A stretch of DNA of 64,000 nucleotides from Halorarius halobius (GTDB lineage: Archaea > Halobacteriota > Halobacteria > Halobacteriales > Haloarculaceae), in assembly GCF_024298865.1 (NCBI RefSeq), contig NZ_CP101161.1, positions 1,447,227 through 1,511,226 on the forward strand. The letters are read 5' to 3'. Below the pieces are notes generated by a model that made no database searches, was not told the DNA's origin, and was given only the letters and a program-made list of their open reading frames with translations. Both the position numbers and the translations under genes were made by a program. Shown in pieces: positions 33,254 through 41,426 of this stretch. The first letter of the stretch is position 1, and the number at the start of each line of letters is the position of its first letter.

Positions 33254-34936
33254 TCAGACCGCCGCATCCGTCGACTCCTGCTCCCGGTCGCGGAGCTCCT
33301 TGCGCTGGATCTTCCCCACGTCGTCTTTCGGCATCTCGTCGATGAACTCGATCCGGCGGGGGTACTTGTAGACGGCCATCTCGCCTTTGGCGTACGTCTG
33401 CAGGTCGTCGACGAGGTCGTCGCCAGGGTCGTGGCCGTCGGCGGGGACGACGAACGCCTTCACGACCTCGCCGCGCTCGTCGTCCGGTGCGCCGACCACG
33501 GCGACCTCCGAGACGGCGGCGTGCTCGGAGAGCACCTCCTCGACTTCGGGGCCGGCGATCTGTCGGCCGCCGCTGACGATCATGTTGTCCAGCCGGCTGA
33601 CGAAGAAGAGGTTGCCGTCCTCGTCCATCGTGAACGCGTCGTCGACGAGCGACCAGCCGTCGTGGAGGTCGTCGTCCATCCGCTCGGGCATGTCGGGGTG
33701 GGCGTTGTTCCAGTAGCAGATGCCGGTCGGCCCCCGGACCGCCAGCCGCCCCGGTTCGTCACGGCCCATCTCGACCGTCGGGTCCTCGATGTCGACTATC
33801 TTCACCTCGTAGCCCGCGTGAGGCCGGCCGATGGCCGGCGGGTCAGCGAGCGGTTCGCTGTCGCGGTAGGAGGTGGCCACGAAGATGCGAAGCGGCGTCA
33901 TCCCGAACCCGTTGAACGGCTCGATGCCGCTCTGCTCGGTCCACCGGTCGGCGGTCTCGGGGTCGAGCACCTCGCCGGCCATGATGCAGAGGCGGAGCGA
34001 CGAGAGGTCCGACCCCGGCACGTCGGCGTGGTTCATCATCATCCGGAGCATCGTCGGTGCGCCGGCGAAGATGGTGACGCCGTGCTCCTCGATGATTTCA
34101 AGGAAGCCAGCGGGGTCTGGCCGGTCGGCCAGCACCGTCGACGCCCCGAACCGGAGCGGGAGCGTCATCTTCTCGCCACAGCCCCAGGTGTGGCCCAGCG
34201 GCGCCGGCGTGAAGAACACGTCCTCGGTGGTGTAGTTGCGGCCGTCGCCGCCCTCGGTGTCCGCGCCGATGACCTCCGTCGCGTGAGAGTGGACACAGCC
34301 TTTCGGGCGGCCGGTCGTCCCGCCGGTGTAGTAGATGGTCGCCACGTCGAGCGGCGCCGTGTCGGCGTGGCCCTCAAACGGCTCGTGGGTCTCGAGCAGG
34401 TCGTGGAACTCGTGGTGGTCGCCGTCCACCTCGTCGGCGCCGTCGACGATGACCTCCTCGACGTGGTCGGTGGCGTCGAGCGCCTGTGCCGCCGGTTCGA
34501 AATCCCGTGCGGTGGCGACCAGGAACCGCGGCTCCGTGTCCTCGACGAAGAACGTCATTTCGCGGCCCCGCTCGGCGAGCGCGCTCGGGACGTTGATGCC
34601 GCCGACCTTCCAGACGGCGTGGGCGGTGACGAACGCCTCGATGACCTCGTCGAACCGCCACAGCACGCGGTCGCCGGGCTCGACGCCCAGCTCGCGGAGC
34701 GCGGCGGCGAACCGGTTCACCATGTCGTGCAACTCGTCGTAGGTGACGACGTCGCCGTGGTCGTGGCGCCTGACGACGGGCCGGTCGCCCCACCCTCCCT
34801 CCTCGATGCCGCGCTCGAGCAGTTCGTGGGTCGCGTTCAGTACCTCGGTGTTGTGCACGTAGTCGACGTCCGGGTGACCGAAGGAGAGATCCGGCAGTTG
34901 CTCCGGGAGGAACCGCTGTGGAACGTTCTCGTACAT
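33254..34936 (-). CDS. Benzoate/2-aminobenzoate-type CoA ligase (AMP-binding protein)
   Basis: A 560-residue AMP-forming acid-CoA ligase. P-loop IYYTGGTTGRPKGCVHSHATE near residue 195, FNGFGMTPLRIF (A5) near 325, LAVRGPTGICYWN, RLDNMIVSGGRQIAGPEVEEVL near 450 and the catalytic lysine in DVGKIQRKELRDREQ near the end. The reading frame allows GTG at 34939, but ATG at 34936 gives MYENVPQRF, matching the paralogue at 27835. A minus-strand TATA box CTATAATT (34963-34970) is about 31 bases upstream. It is the first gene of an operon with the LLM oxidoreductase at 32324. The exact acid is unknown; an aromatic or alicyclic carboxylic acid would fit the family. Confidence 0.91.
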   Translation of the reverse strand: MYENVPQRFLPEQLPDLSFGHPDVDYVHNTEVLNATHELLERGIEEGGWGDRPVVRRHDHGDVVTYDELHDMVNRFAAALRELGVEPGDRVLWRFDEVIEAFVTAHAVWKVGGINVPSALAERGREMTFFVEDTEPRFLVATARDFEPAAQALDATDHVEEVIVDGADEVDGDHHEFHDLLETHEPFEGHADTAPLDVATIYYTGGTTGRPKGCVHSHATEVIGADTEGGDGRNYTTEDVFFTPAPLGHTWGCGEKMTLPLRFGASTVLADRPDPAGFLEIIEEHGVTIFAGAPTMLRMMMNHADVPGSDLSSLRLCIMAGEVLDPETADRWTEQSGIEPFNGFGMTPLRIFVATSYRDSEPLADPPAIGRPHAGYEVKIVDIEDPTVEMGRDEPGRLAVRGPTGICYWNNAHPDMPERMDDDLHDGWSLVDDAFTMDEDGNLFFVSRLDNMIVSGGRQIAGPEVEEVLSEHAAVSEVAVVGAPDDERGEVVKAFVVPADGHDPGDDLVDDLQTYAKGEMAVYKYPRRIEFIDEMPKDDVGKIQRKELRDREQESTDAAV

Positions 34937-34962
34937 CACGGTTGGTGATTTCCCGGGACCCG

Positions 34963-34970
34963 AATTATAG
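34963..34970 (-). promoter_or_regulatory. TATA box of the CoA ligase-LLM oxidoreductase operon
   Basis: CTATAATT on the minus strand, about 31 bases before the ligase start at 34936. The same gap receives the end of the thiolase gene on the same strand, so this marks a separate transcription unit. Confidence 0.6.
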
Positions 34971-35041
34971 TTTTGGTCAGCAATCGGATAGGAATGGACG
35001 TTCCGCGGGCTCTCGGCTCGGGGCAGGCGCCGTGTCGACGG

Positions 35042-36217
35042 TTAGCGGTCCGCCTGGAGCACGTGGACGGTGTAGTTGGCGCCGACGCCGTTGAGCGAGC
35101 CGCCGCCGTTGTCCGCGAGGCCGACCGTGGCGCCTTCGACCTGGCGGTCGCCGGCTTCGCCCCGGAGCTGCCAGACAATTTCGTTGAGCTGGGCGACGCC
35201 CGTCGCGCCGATTGGGTGGCCGCGGCCCTTCAGCCCGCCGCTCGGGTTCACGGGGTGGGCGCCGTCGACCTCGGTCTCGCCCGACAGCACCACGTCGGGC
35301 GCGGTGCCGGGCTCGCAGATGCCCAGCGCCTCCATGTGGTTGAGTTCGCCGAACGTCGCGCCGTCGTGGACCTCGAACAGGTCGACGTCGTCGGGGCCGA
35401 TGCCGGCCGCCTCGTAGGCGGTCGCGGCCGTTCGCTCGACGCCGCTTGCGTCCGCCGAGTCCGCCGCGGGGTCGTCGTAGTTGCCGGTACGGTGGACCGA
35501 CGCCTCGACGGTGACCCGCGTCTCCGGCGGCTCGGCGAGTGCGTCCTCGGCGGCGATGACAGCGGCCGCCGCCCCGTCGGAGATGGGGCTCATGTCGTAC
35601 AGCCGGAGCGGGTGGGCGATCATCGCGGACTCCTCGACGTCCTCGGCCGTTATCTCGCGGTGGAAATGCGCGTACGGGTTCGCCAGCGCGTTCCGGTGGT
35701 TCTTGATGCTGACCTGCGTCAGCGCCGCCCGCAGATTCTCGACGCCGTACTTCTCGCGGTAGGCGTTCGCGCTCATCGCGTACGCGCCGGTGAACGCCAT
35801 GCCGCGTTGCCCCTCGCGGACGGCGTCGGCGGAGCTACCGAGGCTCTCGGTCGCCTCCTCGGTGCTGACGCCGGTCATCTTCTCGACGCCGAGCACGAGC
35901 ACCACGTCCTCCAGTCCCGAGGCGACGGCGCGGTACCCCTGCCGGAACGCACACGACGACGACGAGCAGGCGTTCTCCATGTTCGTGACCGAGACGCCGG
36001 TGACGCCCATCTCGCGGAGACACACCTGTCCCACGAGCCCGCGCTGTGGGTCCGCGGGGCCGCCGACGTTGCCGACGAAGGCGGCCTCGATGTCGTCGAC
36101 GTCCACGCCGGCGTCGACTACCGCGGCGTGGGCCGCCTCGGCGCCGATGTGGCGGATGCCGCGCTCGTCGGCGCCGAACTCCGTCTGTCCGACGCCGGCG
36201 ACGACGACGTCGCGCAT
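35042..36217 (-). CDS. Thiolase family protein (SCP-x/lipid-transfer-like)
   Basis: A 391-residue thiolase-fold protein. The nucleophile is in TNMENACSSSSCAFRQG (Cys84), the second region reads FEVHDGATFGELNHMEALGIC near residue 280, and GGLKGRGHPIGATGVAQ near 340 holds the conserved histidine. The usual C-terminal C-x-G of degradative thiolases is absent (GLADNGGGSLNGVGANYTV), as in SCP-x/Ltp-type proteins. Upstream, the DUF35 protein overlaps by one base (TGATG). Thiolase-DUF35 pairs can act as thiolases or as side-chain aldolases (Ltp2-ChsH2 in steroid breakdown). The frame is open upstream to 36541, but that is the DUF35 gene's shadow. Confidence 0.88.
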   Translation of the reverse strand: MRDVVVAGVGQTEFGADERGIRHIGAEAAHAAVVDAGVDVDDIEAAFVGNVGGPADPQRGLVGQVCLREMGVTGVSVTNMENACSSSSCAFRQGYRAVASGLEDVVLVLGVEKMTGVSTEEATESLGSSADAVREGQRGMAFTGAYAMSANAYREKYGVENLRAALTQVSIKNHRNALANPYAHFHREITAEDVEESAMIAHPLRLYDMSPISDGAAAAVIAAEDALAEPPETRVTVEASVHRTGNYDDPAADSADASGVERTAATAYEAAGIGPDDVDLFEVHDGATFGELNHMEALGICEPGTAPDVVLSGETEVDGAHPVNPSGGLKGRGHPIGATGVAQLNEIVWQLRGEAGDRQVEGATVGLADNGGGSLNGVGANYTVHVLQADR

Positions 36218-36618
36218 CAGGCGCCTCCCGGGCTGAACGCCCACGTCGTCCGTTCGCCGTCCTGCAGGTCGATGCTGAAGGTGTCGAGTTCGAGTTCCAT
36301 GCCGATGGCGAGTTCCTCGGGGTCGTCGGTCGGAATCGGCGCGAACGCGCGGACGTTGCCCGGCGAGAGGCGGACGAACCCCATCGGATGCGGGGGGTCG
36401 ATGCCCGGCGGCGGTACGTTCACGACCGAGTACGTCTCGAGGGTCGCCGTCGACTCCATTAGCTGGTCGTCGACGTCGGCACTGCCACAGTGCGGGCAGT
36501 ACTCCCGGGCCGGGAACGCGACGCGGCCGCAGTCGGCACACGCGGTGCCGAGGAGCTGGACCGTGTCGCCGTCGACGGTGACACCCTCTTCGTTGGCTAG
36601 GGCTTCGCTGCTTTCCAT
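36217..36618 (-). CDS. Zn-ribbon OB-fold protein (DUF35), thiolase partner
   Basis: A 133-residue DUF35 protein: rubredoxin-like zinc ribbon CADCGRVAFPAREYCPHCG (near residues 27-45), then an OB-fold with TLETYSVVNVPPPGIDPPHPMGFVRL. DUF35 proteins bind thiolases and help hold acyl-CoA. The start at 36618 (MESSEALANEEGVTV) was preferred over 36666. A minus-strand GGCTTTATG at 36651-36659 lies about 36 bases upstream of it, and the alternative start would fall inside that box. Translationally coupled to the thiolase. It resembles the second DUF35 protein at 45529 in arrangement but differs in sequence. Confidence 0.9.
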   Translation of the reverse strand: MESSEALANEEGVTVDGDTVQLLGTACADCGRVAFPAREYCPHCGSADVDDQLMESTATLETYSVVNVPPPGIDPPHPMGFVRLSPGNVRAFAPIPTDDPEELAIGMELELDTFSIDLQDGERTTWAFSPGGA

Positions 36619-36693
36619 GTTACCGACACGCACATTTCCTCCGAGGTGGTCATAAAGCCATCGCAACGTATCACGGAGCCGTGAGACGGGGGC

Positions 36694-37770
36694 TCAGCCA
36701 CGTATCTTCTCCAGATACGTCACCACCCCGTCGTGGATGCGCCGGGGCGTCCCGGCGGGGTCTTCCTTGAGTGACCGGAGGACGCCCGCGATGCCCTTCG
36801 GCGCGAAGATGACGACGAGCACGTACACCGACGCGATGACGAGTTGCCAGGACGCGAACGACGAGAGCATATCCTCGAGGAGGAGTACCAGCCCCGCGGC
36901 CAGCATCGGGCCCCACAGCGTCCCCATGCCGCCCAGCAGTATCATGATGAGCACCTCGCCGCTGGTCTCCCAGCCCAGCAGGCCGGGGTGGGCGACGCTG
37001 ATGATGGGGACGAACAGCGCCCCCGCGACGCCGGTGAACCCGCCGCTGATGGCGAAGGCGATTATCTTGTACCGCTTGACGTTGTAGCCGATGAACGCCA
37101 TGCGGTCCTCGTTCTCGTGGATGCCCTTCAGCACGCGCCCGAACGGCGAGTTCGCCAGCCGGACGATCAGCGCGAACGACAGCGCCAGCACGCCGAACGT
37201 GAGGTAGTAGTAGTCCGACAGCGCCGACAGCTCGGTCCCGAACAGCGTGTAGAACGGGATGCCGATGAGGCCGTTGTCGCCTCCGAGGACGCTCGTCGCG
37301 TCCACGAAGTACGCCGGCATGTCGTCGAACACGGCGATGTAGAACAGCTGGGCAAAGGCGAGCGTGAGGATGGCGAAGTAGATGCCGCGGGCCCGCACCG
37401 AGAGCCACGCCATCACCGCCGCGATGAGCGCCCCGACGACGAACGCCGCCGGGAGCGCGACCAGCGCGTTCTGGGTGAGTTCGAGCAGGACGAGCCCCGC
37501 GGCGTAGCCCCCAAGCCCGAACATCGCGGCGTGGCCGAACGACGGCAGTCCCGTGTAGCCGAACACGAAGTCGAGACTGAGCGCGAACAGCGCGAACACC
37601 ATGATGCGCGACACGAGGTCCATCCAGAACGGCTCGGTCGCGCCCGCGATAGCCGGGAACACGGCGAGCGCGAGTCCGGCCGCGACGACCCCCAGCCAGC
37701 CCGACCGCCCGAGCACCGACTCGTGGCCGGTGCTGGCGTCGAACCGGTCGAGGAACCCCTCGACCGACAT
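36694..37770 (-). CDS. livM: Branched-chain amino acid-type ABC transporter permease LivM
   Basis: A 358-residue inner permease of the HAAT family with about ten membrane segments. The family core SLDFVFGYTGLPSFGHAAMFGLGGYAAG begins near residue 64, and GIHENEDRMAFIGYNVKRYKIIAFAISGGFTGVAGAL near 215 is the cytoplasmic coupling loop. The frame stays open upstream through livH, but the ATG at 37770 (MSVEGFLDRFDASTG) overlaps the livH stop by one base (TGATG) and gives the right length. It is the last gene of the operon binding protein-livH-livM. Its ATPases are probably the pair at 29557-31094. Confidence 0.94.
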   Translation of the reverse strand: MSVEGFLDRFDASTGHESVLGRSGWLGVVAAGLALAVFPAIAGATEPFWMDLVSRIMVFALFALSLDFVFGYTGLPSFGHAAMFGLGGYAAGLVLLELTQNALVALPAAFVVGALIAAVMAWLSVRARGIYFAILTLAFAQLFYIAVFDDMPAYFVDATSVLGGDNGLIGIPFYTLFGTELSALSDYYYLTFGVLALSFALIVRLANSPFGRVLKGIHENEDRMAFIGYNVKRYKIIAFAISGGFTGVAGALFVPIISVAHPGLLGWETSGEVLIMILLGGMGTLWGPMLAAGLVLLLEDMLSSFASWQLVIASVYVLVVIFAPKGIAGVLRSLKEDPAGTPRRIHDGVVTYLEKIRG

Positions 37771-38666
37771 CAGTGCCCTCCGGCCGCGGCGGCCTCGTCG
37801 ATACCGAACAGGCCGTTCGGTTTGATCATCAGGACGATAATCATCAGCGCGAAGATGGGCATGTCTGCGAAGGCCGGCACGAACAGCGCCGTGTACGACG
37901 TGAGCAGGCCGACGATGATCGACGCCAGCACCGCGCCCCGGAAGCTCCCGAGGCCGCCGATGACGACGATGGCGAACGCGTCGATGATGACCGAGATGCC
38001 GAGGTTGGGGGCGATGGCGCCCTGCGGGGCGAGCAACACGCCGGCGAACGCCGCCAGCGCCGCGCTTCCGACGAACACGCCGATGAATATCTTCGAGACG
38101 TCGGTGCCCAGCGCGCTCACCATGTCGGTGTCGTGGGCGCTGGCTCGCATCAGGATGCCGATGTTCGTCCGGACCAGCAGTTGCCAGATGGCGACGATTA
38201 TCAGCGCGCTCACGACCAGCGCGAACAGCCGGTAGTTCGGGTACGTCACCGACCCGAACGTGACGCTCCCGTCGAGCAGTGCGGGCGCGCTGATGCTTTT
38301 CGCCTCCGCGCCCCACAGCAGGACGATGAGCTCCTCGATGATGATGGCGACGCCGAACGTCAACAGGATGTGGTCCAGCGGGTTCCGCCCGTACAGCGGC
38401 CGGAGGCTGAACACCTCGATGACGGCGGCGGCGATGCCGACCAGAAGCGGGGCGACGAGCGCCGCCAGCCAGAAGTTACCGATGCCGATGTCCGACACCA
38501 GCAACCACCCGAAGTACGCGCCCAGCATGTAGAGTGCGCCGTGCGCGAAGTTGACGACGTTCATCATGCCGAACACGAGCGAGAGGCCGGTCACGATGAG
38601 CGCGAGCGTCAGGCCTGCCTGGAGCCCGAACAGTCCGGTCGCCAGCAGTGTGCTCACCTCGACCAT
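37770..38666 (-). CDS. livH: Branched-chain amino acid-type ABC transporter permease LivH
   Basis: A 298-residue permease of the LivH type with eight or so membrane segments. The N-terminal QAGLTLALIVTGLSLVFGMMNVVNFAHGALYMLGAYFG near residue 17 is the family hallmark. RTNIGILMRASAHDTDMVSALGTDVSKIF near 175 is the coupling loop for the ATPase, and IVIGGLGSFRGAVLASIIVGLL near 240 closes the fold. It lies three bases after the substrate-binding protein stop codon and overlaps livM by one base, so the three genes are one transcript. Confidence 0.95.
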   Translation of the reverse strand: MVEVSTLLATGLFGLQAGLTLALIVTGLSLVFGMMNVVNFAHGALYMLGAYFGWLLVSDIGIGNFWLAALVAPLLVGIAAAVIEVFSLRPLYGRNPLDHILLTFGVAIIIEELIVLLWGAEAKSISAPALLDGSVTFGSVTYPNYRLFALVVSALIIVAIWQLLVRTNIGILMRASAHDTDMVSALGTDVSKIFIGVFVGSAALAAFAGVLLAPQGAIAPNLGISVIIDAFAIVVIGGLGSFRGAVLASIIVGLLTSYTALFVPAFADMPIFALMIIVLMIKPNGLFGIDEAAAAGGH

Positions 38667-38669
38667 CGG

Positions 38670-40049
38670 TTACTGGGAGAGGTCGCAGCCGAACGTCGGC
38701 GGCTCGACCTCCTCGAGCACGTCGATGGCAGTCGAGGTGACGCCGCTGCCGTGTGGCTGGATGTTCGACGGTTCGCCCTCAAGCGCGACGACCTCGTCGA
38801 TGGTGAGGTCGAAGATGGGGTCGTGGGTCTGCTCGCTGATGGACATGGTGCCACGCGGCGACTCCCACTTGTACCCCTCGACGGTGGGGATGAACTCGTC
38901 GGGGGCGACGCCGCCCTCGGTGACGCCGGCCGCCAGCACGGTGGCCGCGTCGTAGGCGTTGGCGCCCCAGAACTGGGGCAGGTAGTCGTACGCTTCCAGG
39001 TGGGATTCGCGGAACGCGATGTTCGCGTCCGACTCCTTCGAGGGGGAGTAGGTCGCGATGCCCTTGGTGCCGATGCCGGCCTCACCGTACGCCTCCAGGT
39101 TGTCCTGGGTGGCGATGGTCGCCGACGCGGTCAGCGACATGCCCGCATCGCGCAGTCCGAGGTCCGAGAACGACTTCACCAGCCCGACCTCGTCGGTGCC
39201 GGAGGTGAACGAGAACAGCACCTCAGCGCCACTGTCGCGGGCGTTCTGCATGAACGACGACCAGTCGCTGTTGCCCAGCGGCGGGCGGGCGACGCCCTCG
39301 ATACTGCCGCCGGCTTCCTCGAACCCTTCCTGGAAGTAGCCGCCGATCTGGTCGCCGGCCGCGTAGTCCGTGGCGAACACGTACGCGCTCTCGCCGACGT
39401 TCTCGTGGACCCACTGGCCGAACGGCTTGCCGAGCTGCCAGTTGTTCCAGGAGGTGCGGATGAAGGAGTTGTTACATGCCTCCGTCAGCGCCGTACTGCC
39501 CGCGGAGGGACTGAGCCAGACGAACTCGCCCTCGAACCGGCTGGCGACCGACAGCATCGCGTCGGCCGACGACGACGCCACCGGCCCGACGAGGAAGTCG
39601 ACTTCCTCCTGCTGGATCATCTCGTTGGTGACCGAGGCCGCCTGCGAGGGGTCCGTGGCGGTGTCCTTCTGGACGTACTCGACGGGATGGCCGTCTATCT
39701 CGCCGCCGAGTTCCTCGTCTATCTTCAGCTTGAACGCGTCGACGAGCTGTTCGCCGGCAGTGGCGTACGGGCCGGAGAACGACAGCACGAACCCGACCTT
39801 CAGGCTCGACGGCTGTGACGTCGTCGACCCGCCGTCGTCGTCGTCACCGCCGCCACCGCCTCCGCCGCCACCGCCACCGCCTCCGCCGCCGCCACCGTTC
39901 CCGTCGCCGTCGTTGCCGGTACAGCCGGCGAAGGCGACGGTCACGCCCGCCGCCGTTCCCGACGTCAGGAACCGGCGTCGGGAGAAGCGCCCGCCGCCGC
40001 TGGTTGAGTCACTATCCGACACGTCGCGCTGACTGTCTGAGGTTGTCAT
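38670..40049 (-). CDS. ABC transporter substrate-binding lipoprotein (LivJ/LivK-like)
   Basis: A 459-residue periplasmic-binding-protein-like lipoprotein, exported by the Tat route: RRRFLTS at residues 24-30, a short hydrophobic stretch, and the lipobox AFAGC with Cys43 as the lipidated residue. Next comes a long glycine tract (about residues 50-68) ending in Asp residues, a flexible spacer to the membrane. The mature domain starts near residue 84 with LKVGFVLSFSGPYATAGEQLVDAFKL and is a type I (Leu/Ile/Val-type) binding fold: VDFLVGPVASSSADAMLSVA near 150, YVFATDYAAGDQIGG near 225. Amide, urea or aromatic-acid binding is equally possible. First gene of the livH-livM operon. A TATA-like TTTAATAC (40083-40090, minus) lies about 37 bases upstream. 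Confidence 0.92.
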   Translation of the reverse strand: MTTSDSQRDVSDSDSTSGGGRFSRRRFLTSGTAAGVTVAFAGCTGNDGDGNGGGGGGGGGGGGGGGGGDDDDGGSTTSQPSSLKVGFVLSFSGPYATAGEQLVDAFKLKIDEELGGEIDGHPVEYVQKDTATDPSQAASVTNEMIQQEEVDFLVGPVASSSADAMLSVASRFEGEFVWLSPSAGSTALTEACNNSFIRTSWNNWQLGKPFGQWVHENVGESAYVFATDYAAGDQIGGYFQEGFEEAGGSIEGVARPPLGNSDWSSFMQNARDSGAEVLFSFTSGTDEVGLVKSFSDLGLRDAGMSLTASATIATQDNLEAYGEAGIGTKGIATYSPSKESDANIAFRESHLEAYDYLPQFWGANAYDAATVLAAGVTEGGVAPDEFIPTVEGYKWESPRGTMSISEQTHDPIFDLTIDEVVALEGEPSNIQPHGSGVTSTAIDVLEEVEPPTFGCDLSQ

Positions 40050-40082
40050 TGGCTGACTCTCTCATGGGTGGTTGGCTGATGA

Positions 40083-40090
40083 TGTATTAA
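40083..40090 (-). promoter_or_regulatory. TATA-like box of the binding protein-livH-livM operon
   Basis: TTTAATAC on the minus strand. Its distance to the ATG at 40049 (about 37 bases) leaves a leader of roughly ten bases, slightly longer than for most genes here. Confidence 0.5.
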
Positions 40091-40177
40091 ACATTGCCCC
40101 TCGAACCGGGGAGTACCCAAGTGGTAAAGGGGCATCGTATCGGCCGAGCGGGTGGGTCAGCCGCCGCAGACTCGGGT

Positions 40178-40588
40178 TCACCCCTCGGTTATCGGATGGT
40201 GGTACTCGGTCAACACGGTGTAGACGCCGCCGAACTCCTTCGGATGGTAGATGAGTTCCGGCGCCGACTCCAGACCCCCCTCGATGATGGGTTCGACGCC
40301 GTGGTCGGCGAGGTGGGCCTTCGCGGCCGCGAGGTCCTCGACGCGGAACGCCAGCCCGTACAGTCCCGGGCCGTTCCGGTCGAGATAGCCCGCGATGTCG
40401 TCGTCGGCCGAGGCCGGCGCGATGAGTTCCAGCCCGGTCCGGTCGTCGTAGTAGACGAGCATCCCGGTGTCCCACTCCACCAGGTCGTTGAACGAGAGGC
40501 CCAAGAGCGTCTCGTAGCGCTCCTTCGTCGCGTCGAGTTCCTCGCGCGAGGCGACCAGGAGCACGCGGTCGATGTCGATAACCTGCAT
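40178..40588 (-). CDS. VOC family protein
   Basis: A 136-residue vicinal oxygen chelate protein, paralogous to the one at 27428. Start segment QVIDIDRVLLVASREELDATKERYETLLG, second module GLYGLAFRVEDLAAAKAHLADHGVEP near residue 76, and the end YHPKEFGGVYTVLTEYHHPITEG. I use the ATG at 40588; a codon three positions earlier is possible, but the clear minus-strand TATA box ACTATATG (40613-40620) is 28 bases before 40588. It sits between the transporter operon and the flavin reductase, so a role as epimerase, isomerase or dioxygenase in the same pathway is likely. Confidence 0.86.
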   Translation of the reverse strand: MQVIDIDRVLLVASREELDATKERYETLLGLSFNDLVEWDTGMLVYYDDRTGLELIAPASADDDIAGYLDRNGPGLYGLAFRVEDLAAAKAHLADHGVEPIIEGGLESAPELIYHPKEFGGVYTVLTEYHHPITEG

Positions 40589-40612
40589 GCACCGCATCTC
40601 GCGGGGCGGTCA

Positions 40613-40620
40613 CATATAGT
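40613..40620 (-). promoter_or_regulatory. TATA box of the VOC gene at 40588
   Basis: ACTATATG on the minus strand, 28 bases upstream of the chosen ATG; it decides the start against the in-frame ATG at 40597. Confidence 0.65.
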
Positions 40621-40646
40621 TCGCGGCGGCCCGCTCGTGTGACTGC

Positions 40647-41246
40647 TCACTCGTAGTAGGCGCGTTCGAGGTCCATGACCGCCGTCTCGGTGTAGTACGG
40701 GCCACCGATGCGGCCGACGGCGCGTATCTTCCGGGCGTCGACCGTCCCGTCGGTGAGTATCGACTCGTCGAGGTGGACGTACTCGACGCGGCCGAACACG
40801 ACGGTGCTGTTGCCCTCGATGTCGAGGCTGTCGTACAGCGAGCACTCCAGGGCGGCGGCGGCCTCGGCGACCCGCGGGGCGTCGACCCGCACGGAAGGGG
40901 CGGTCTCGAGGCCGGCGTGCTCGAACTCGTTTTCCTCGGCGTCCAGCGGCGCGCTGGTCTCGTCCATCGCCGCCGCGAGCGGTTCCGTGACGAGGCTGGC
41001 GACGAACTCGCCCGTATCGAGGACGTTACGCGCCGTGTCGGTGAGTCCGTCCGTGCGGGTGATGGCCGCGAACATCAGCACCGGCGGCGCGAAGCTGACG
41101 GCGTTGAAGAAACTGTACGGCGCGAGGTTCACCTCGCCGTCCGTCGACTGCGTGCTTATCCAGCCGATGGGTCGGGGCGTGACGACGCTCCCGAGGACCC
41201 GGTAGGTGGAGTTGCGGTCGTCGGTGCCGGGTTCGAACCCGAGCAT
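40647..41246 (-). CDS. Flavin reductase family protein (FMN-binding split barrel)
   Basis: A 199-residue flavin reductase-like domain protein. The core segment STYRVLGSVVTPRPIGWISTQSTDG near residue 12, NLAPYSFFNAVSFAPPVLMFAA near 40 and DTARNVLDTGEFVASLVTEPLAAAMDETSAPLD near 70 are characteristic of the cytoplasmic DIM6/NTAB-type family that binds FMN and may use NAD(P)H. In this island it could supply reduced flavin to an LLM enzyme. It is 58 bases upstream of the VOC gene on the same strand; that gene has its own promoter. Confidence 0.9.
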   Translation of the reverse strand: MLGFEPGTDDRNSTYRVLGSVVTPRPIGWISTQSTDGEVNLAPYSFFNAVSFAPPVLMFAAITRTDGLTDTARNVLDTGEFVASLVTEPLAAAMDETSAPLDAEENEFEHAGLETAPSVRVDAPRVAEAAAALECSLYDSLDIEGNSTVVFGRVEYVHLDESILTDGTVDARKIRAVGRIGGPYYTETAVMDLERAYYE

Positions 41247-41394
41247 CTCAGGGCCTCGTCGCCCGCGTCGCCGTCCGGGGTCGTTCGGCTGGTCTCACGC
41301 GTCCGGTCCCGCTCCGTCTCGTAGCCGTCGCCGAATCCATACCGCCCGGTTGGAACCCACCCGATTATAGGTTTCGGCGGGCCGGCGACGGCAG

Positions 41395-41403
41395 GTATAA
41401 GTC
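41395..41403 (+). promoter_or_regulatory. TATA-like box for the tandem carboxymuconolactone decarboxylase gene
   Basis: GTATAAGTC, about 28 bases before the ATG at 41427. A second A/T element at 41363-41371 (GATTATAGG) lies just upstream and could serve the divergent flavin reductase with a leader of roughly 90 bases. Confidence 0.6.
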
Positions 41404-41426
41404 CCTGAGCCGGGAGATGTGAGGGT

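Noticed and set aside
39841..39900. Trinucleotide-like CCGCCACCG run that might be taken for a microsatellite or array
   Set aside because: It encodes the glycine linker of the Tat lipoprotein at 38670; such linkers after the lipobox are normal in haloarchaeal binding proteins.
40103..40177. tRNA-like segment: GGGGAGTACCC then AAGTGGTAAAGGG looks like an acceptor strand and D arm, followed further on by GGGTTCACCC
   Set aside because: No anticodon stem-loop with a five-base stem can be folded, the T arm does not have a five-base stem, and the 3' acceptor strand does not pair properly. It also runs into the VOC gene. At most a decayed tRNA fragment; tRNAscan-SE in archaeal mode would settle it.
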